In this document: positions 5,031 to 7,930 of the stretch, in pieces | Layout of the letters: every line of letters begins with the position of its first letter | How positions within the stretch are numbered: position 1 is the first letter of the stretch | Program-made: the position numbers and the translations under genes | From: Bacillota bacterium | Lineage (GTDB): Bacteria; Bacillota; Clostridia; Saccharofermentanales; UBA5734 | NCBI GenBank assembly: GCA_023438965.1 | Contig: JAEXPB010000040.1 | Coordinates: 1-7,930, forward strand | Direction: 5' to 3' | DNA: 7,930 bases | The notes under the pieces: generated by a model | The model's database searches: none | Told to the model about the DNA's origin: nothing | Seen by the model: the letters and a program-made list of their open reading frames with translations, nothing else

Positions 5031-6386
5031 ATGTCCGTGCAAATTGGCTACGATTCCGACAGCCGCCTGATTATTTCCGGCATCGCCTGCCCTTGCGGCG
5101 GCGAGCACAGCCTGCCGCACCAGGATATCTATGTCGGCACCGGCTTGCTGGGCCGGGTGCCCCGGTATATCCGGCAGCGCGGCCTGGGCCGCCGCTGCGT
5201 CCTCGTAGCCGACAACAACACCTGGCCGCTGGCCGGAGAAACGGTCGCCCAAGCCCTGGCGGCCGGGGGTGTCGAGGTGACGCCCTGCGTCATCCGGCGG
5301 TCCGGTGCGATGGAACCGGACGAAACCGCCTGCGGCGAAGTGCTGCTTTCGATGCAAACCGAGACCGAGTTTCTGGTTAGCGTCGGTTCCGGCTCGATCA
5401 CCGACACCACCCGCGTCGTCGCCATGCGCACCGGCAAGCCTTTCGTCTGCGTCGGAACCGCGCCCTCCATGGACGGCTACACCTCGGTAGTCGCACCGCT
5501 GGACCTGCGCGGCGTCAAGATCCATCGCCCGGCTGTCTGCCCGGAGATCATCGTCGCCGATCTGGACATTCTGCGCACGGCGCCGTTGCCGATGGTCATC
5601 TCCGGCGTCGGCGACGTCCTCGGCAAATATATCGCCAAAGCCGATTGGAAAATCGGCCAAATCATCAATGACGAAGCCTATTGCGATGTCTGCGGCGAGA
5701 TTGTCACCCAGGCGGTCGATAAGCTGATGGTCAGTATCGCGGATATCAAAGCCAAAACCGAGCGCGGCATCCGCATCCTGATCGAAGCCCTGCTCCTCGC
5801 CGGCGTCACGATCATGATCGCCGGCCATACCCGCGCGGTCGCCTCGATCGAGCATAATGTCGTGCATTACTGGGACATGCAGCAACTGATGCACGGCCGG
5901 CGGCCGCCGGCGCACGGCGCCGCGGTCGGTGCGGCGACGCTGCTGGTCTGGCCGCTGTTCCGGCGCTTTGCCGGCGAGGACCTTTCCCGGCTCGACCTGG
6001 CGCAGATCCGCAGCCGCCGCCTGGACCGCGGACAGCGCGAGCAGTGGCTGCTGGACAGTTATGGCGAGGAAGCCGCGACAGCGATCATGCGGGAAAATCC
6101 CGCCGACTTCCTCAGCTGGACCGAGCAGGAGCGGCGCATCCGGCAGGCTCAGGCACGTCACGGCGAGATCCGGCAGGTCATCGCCGAAATGCCGCCCTTT
6201 GAGCGGATTGACGCGGCGATGCGCGAGCTGGGCGCACCGATGACCGCGCGGGAAGTCGGCATCGACGACCAGCTGCGCAACCGGTCGCTCTATGCGGCCA
6301 AGGATTATCGCACCCGTTACAGCCTGTTCAAGCTACTCGACGAATGCGGTCTGCTTCCGGAATATCTGGCCGATTTCCCGCTCTGA
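5031..6386 (+). CDS. egsA: sn-Glycerol-1-phosphate dehydrogenase (EgsA/AraM family)
   Basis: 451 residues. This family reversibly reduces dihydroxyacetone phosphate to sn-glycerol 1-phosphate with NAD(P)H in the cytoplasm; the B. subtilis member is AraM. Landmarks are the nucleotide-binding GSGSITDTTR (119-128), APSMDGYTSVVAPL (144-157), VISGVGDVLGKYIAKADWKIG (189-209) with metal ligand Asp195, ASIEHNVVHYWDM (271-283) with His275, and HGAAVG (295-300) with His295. All three expected metal ligands are present. An N-terminal CPCGGEHSLP stretch (20-29) resembles the Cys/His-containing start of other Bacillota members. The ATG at 5031 follows AGGAGA by about eight bases. In B. subtilis the product feeds heptaprenylglyceryl phosphate synthesis by PcrB, but no pcrB is in this window. 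The nearby hydrolases and separate operator leave open a catabolic role or a different polyol phosphate as substrate. Confidence 0.88.
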   Translation: MSVQIGYDSDSRLIISGIACPCGGEHSLPHQDIYVGTGLLGRVPRYIRQRGLGRRCVLVADNNTWPLAGETVAQALAAGGVEVTPCVIRRSGAMEPDETACGEVLLSMQTETEFLVSVGSGSITDTTRVVAMRTGKPFVCVGTAPSMDGYTSVVAPLDLRGVKIHRPAVCPEIIVADLDILRTAPLPMVISGVGDVLGKYIAKADWKIGQIINDEAYCDVCGEIVTQAVDKLMVSIADIKAKTERGIRILIEALLLAGVTIMIAGHTRAVASIEHNVVHYWDMQQLMHGRRPPAHGAAVGAATLLVWPLFRRFAGEDLSRLDLAQIRSRRLDRGQREQWLLDSYGEEAATAIMRENPADFLSWTEQERRIRQAQARHGEIRQVIAEMPPFERIDAAMRELGAPMTAREVGIDDQLRNRSLYAAKDYRTRYSLFKLLDECGLLPEYLADFPL

Positions 6387-6403
6387 CTGAAGCGCCATCC
6401 CCT

Positions 6404-6448
6404 CTGAAAATGACCTGCCAGTGGGTATTATAAAAGTAGAGAGCTCTC
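6404..6448 (+). promoter_or_regulatory. Weak promoter candidate and palindrome before sigI
   Basis: In the 94-base gap before sigI, CTGAAA (6404-6409, four of six matches to TTGACA) and TATTAT (6426-6431, five of six) are 16 bases apart. A perfect 10-base palindrome GAGAGCTCTC (6439-6448) follows, around the predicted start. SigI genes are often autoregulated from a SigI-type promoter, but I do not recognise one here with confidence. No intrinsic terminator is visible after the dehydrogenase gene. Confidence 0.3.
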
Positions 6449-6480
6449 GGCATACATCATTTGGCTAAAGGGGAAACGCG

Positions 6481-7203
6481 ATGACCAGGCATCTGGAAAA
6501 TCCGGAAACCATCGTTCAGCAAATTCAGGCCGGCGACAGCGAATTGCGCGAGCAGTTCATTGCCGACAGTCTGCCCTTCGTCCGGAGTGCCGTTCGGCGG
6601 CTAACACATTCATTCTTTGTCGAACAGGATGATGAATTCAGTCTCGCCCTGGAAGCTTACAACACGGCCATCAGCCAGTATCGCGCCGGCAGCGGAGTTC
6701 CCTTCGAGCCCTATGCCCTGCTCCTGATCAAGAACCGGCTCTTGAATTGGATACGCAGCCAACAGCGGCTGCCGGCTACGCTATCCCTCTCCGATCAGGA
6801 GTCTGAGGACGGGCTCGAGCTCGCCGAACGCCTGGCTGATCCGCGCAGCGAACAAGCGACGCAAAATCTGGAATTTGCCGACAGCATGGCCCAGGTAGAG
6901 TCCCAGCTGAGCTTGTTTGGTTACTCGATGCTTGGGCTGGCCGACAAGCTGCCCCGCCATCAGGACAGCCGCTTGCTTTGCCTGCGGATCGCCCGGCAGC
7001 TGGCCGACTGCGACGCCTTGTATCAGGGTCTGCTGCAAAACCGCCGTCTGCCCGGTGCCGAACTGGCCCGTCGCTGTGCCGTGCCGCTCAAGACCATTGA
7101 AAAGAACCGGTCCAGCATAATCCTGTTGGCGCTGCTTCTGCACAGTGATCTGCAAACCATCCGCCGTTACCTGGCCGTCTTCGAAAAGGAGGGTTCAAAA
7201 TGA
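6481..7203 (+). CDS. sigI: RNA polymerase sigma factor, SigI family
   Basis: 240 residues, the usual size for SigI. Residues about 20-95 form the sigma-70 region 2 part in its SigI form: DSELREQFIADSLPFVRSAV (19-38), DDEFSLALEAYNTAISQYRAGSG (50-72) and YALLLIKNRLLNWIRSQQR (78-96), which would bind core polymerase and the -10 element. Residues about 150-235 form the SigI-specific C-terminal domain with a helix-turn-helix, LPGAELARRCAVPLKTIEKNRSSII (190-214), for the -35 element. SigI is held inactive by the membrane anti-sigma factor RsgI, encoded next door. In B. subtilis it responds to heat and envelope stress; in cellulolytic clostridia several SigI proteins control polysaccharide-degrading enzymes. 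The ATG follows AAGGGG by seven bases. Which stimulus applies here depends on the RsgI ectodomain outside the window. Confidence 0.92.
   Translation: MTRHLENPETIVQQIQAGDSELREQFIADSLPFVRSAVRRLTHSFFVEQDDEFSLALEAYNTAISQYRAGSGVPFEPYALLLIKNRLLNWIRSQQRLPATLSLSDQESEDGLELAERLADPRSEQATQNLEFADSMAQVESQLSLFGYSMLGLADKLPRHQDSRLLCLRIARQLADCDALYQGLLQNRRLPGAELARRCAVPLKTIEKNRSSIILLALLLHSDLQTIRRYLAVFEKEGSK
7188..7193 (+). promoter_or_regulatory. Ribosome binding site of rsgI, inside sigI
   Basis: GGAGGG in the last codons of sigI lies six bases before the rsgI ATG at 7200-7202. This supports the overlapping start rather than the in-frame ATG at 7218. Confidence 0.75.
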
Positions 7204-7930
7204 ACAAAGGAACCATCATGACCATCAACAAGAAATGGGCGACCGTCTTTACCGAAGACTGCCGATTGGTCAAATTGCGCGCGCAGCCGGATATGGCTGT
7301 CGGAAAGGAAATTAAAATGGAAAACACCGCTGTTGCCGTCACGGCCGATCGGACCGGCCGGGCGCTGAAAATGTCCCTGGCTGCCGCCAGCCTGGTTATC
7401 CTGCTGGTCGTTGGCTTGATTCTCGGCCAAGTGATGCCGGTCAATCCAGTCTATGCCACAGTCACCATCGATGTCAATCCCAGCCTGTCCCTGGCCTTGA
7501 ATCAATCGCTTAAAGTCATCGCAGCCAAAGCGCTGAATGCCGACGCCGCGCAATTGTTGGCCGGTCACGACCTGAAAGGCCTGGACTGGCAGGAAGCGGT
7601 CCGTCAGTGGACCGCCATCCTGCAGGAGAGCCATCAGATCCAGGTACAGAACATGCTGGTCGCCGCTGTCCTGCCGGAAGGCGCTGAACAGCTGCGGACC
7701 CAGCTGACGGCGCTCGAGGGCCAGAACAATGCCGGCAGCCTGAGCGGCGTGGCCGTCCGGGTCATCTATTCCTATGATCAGACGGTTGTCAAGGAAGCCA
7801 ATCAGAATGGCTTGTCCGTCGGCCGGCAAATGTTGTTGAATCAGGCCCAGGTCCAGAATCAAAGCTGGAATGCCGCCAGCATAGCCGACGCACCGCTCGG
7901 GGAACTGATCCAAAATTTGCTGCGCAACAG
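7200..7930 (+). CDS. rsgI: Anti-sigma-I factor RsgI, N-terminal part (cut by window edge)
   Basis: The first 243 codons are present and the frame is open to the window end. Residues 1-50 match the cytoplasmic RsgI N-terminal domain that binds SigI (MNKGTIMTINKKWATVFTED, then VKLRA and VGKEIKM). Residues about 57-77 are a single membrane helix (LKMSLAAASLVILLVVGLILG), placing the rest outside. Residues 85-120 are the conserved juxtamembrane domain, YATVTIDVNPSLSLALN followed by VIAAKALNADAAQLL. The Asn93-Pro94 bond in DVNPS corresponds to the site where autoproteolysis has been reported for RsgI proteins, an early step in releasing the sigma factor. Residues 125-243 look mostly helical and Gln/Asn-rich. 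The start overlaps the sigI stop (ATGA), so translation is coupled and the partners would be made in balance. Any C-terminal sensing or carbohydrate-binding domain is out of view. Confidence 0.88.
   Translation, partial: MNKGTIMTINKKWATVFTEDCRLVKLRAQPDMAVGKEIKMENTAVAVTADRTGRALKMSLAAASLVILLVVGLILGQVMPVNPVYATVTIDVNPSLSLALNQSLKVIAAKALNADAAQLLAGHDLKGLDWQEAVRQWTAILQESHQIQVQNMLVAAVLPEGAEQLRTQLTALEGQNNAGSLSGVAVRVIYSYDQTVVKEANQNGLSVGRQMLLNQAQVQNQSWNAASIADAPLGELIQNLLRN

Noticed and set aside
5010..6161. Open frame of 383 codons on the minus strand opposite the dehydrogenase gene
   Set aside because: It lies opposite a well-supported gene in GC-rich DNA and has the Asp/Ala/Gly-rich, motif-free look of a shadow frame. 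No promoter or ribosome binding site was seen.
1849..6386. An arabinose utilisation cluster, suggested by AraC-family and AraM-family proteins together
   Set aside because: Both are broad families. There is no arabinose isomerase, ribulokinase, epimerase or sugar transporter, and the two genes are separated by unrelated hydrolases.
7167..7913. Open frame of 248 codons on the minus strand opposite rsgI
   Set aside because: The plus-strand frame has the RsgI N-terminal domain, membrane helix and DVNPS motif; the minus frame has no recognisable features.
1..7930. Mobile elements, phage genes, toxin or defence systems, CRISPR arrays, tRNA or rRNA genes
   Set aside because: No transposase, integrase, nuclease, regularly spaced repeat or tRNA-like structure was found in reading either strand; the genes are ordinary metabolic and regulatory families.

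Overview
The window looks like chromosomal DNA from a GC-rich member of the Bacillota. The main pointer is the SigI sigma factor gene with its overlapping rsgI partner at the right end, a pair I know essentially from Bacilli and Clostridia. Strong GGAGG-type ribosome binding sites and short AT-rich intergenic gaps between GC-rich genes fit this. I cannot name a genus. No RNA gene, CRISPR array, insertion sequence or phage gene is visible, and no stretch over 300 bases lacks a gene (the longest gap is 276 bases).

Layout, left to right. (1) 1-411, minus strand: the N-terminal part of a LacI-family repressor that runs off the left edge. (2) 412-687: a dense divergent control region. It holds a good lacI promoter with two CG-centred LacI-type operators just downstream of its predicted start, a candidate plus-strand promoter lying in a perfect 11-base inverted repeat, and two facing copies of ACTAGCATGCT. 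(3) 688-1887, plus: a cation/proton antiporter. (4) 1849-2598, minus: an AraC-family regulator with an N-terminal cupin-like sensor, converging on and overlapping the antiporter tail by 39 bases. (5) 2730-3647 and 3692-4945, plus: a nucleoside-hydrolase-like enzyme and a metal-dependent amidohydrolase, divergent from the AraC gene and probably controlled by it. (6) 5031-6386, plus: a glycerol-1-phosphate dehydrogenase (EgsA/AraM family) with its own near-consensus promoter, whose -10 box is the centre of a 32-base interrupted palindrome. (7) 6481-7203 and 7200-7930, plus: sigI and the N-terminal part of rsgI, overlapping by four bases.

How the genes may work together. The nucleoside-hydrolase-like enzyme and the amidohydrolase form the natural metabolic pair: one would cleave an N-glycosidic bond and the other a (cyclic) amide, under the divergent AraC-type regulator. 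This is inferred from neighbourhood; no transporter or kinase is present to name a substrate. The dehydrogenase is next to them but has separate control signals. SigI/RsgI is an independent membrane-signalling module. No wholly new system is evident. The most unusual features are the regulatory DNA (three different operator-like sequences and a CTAGCATG motif shared by three promoter regions), the active-site variants of the nucleoside-hydrolase-like protein, and the Asp-Asn pair in the antiporter.
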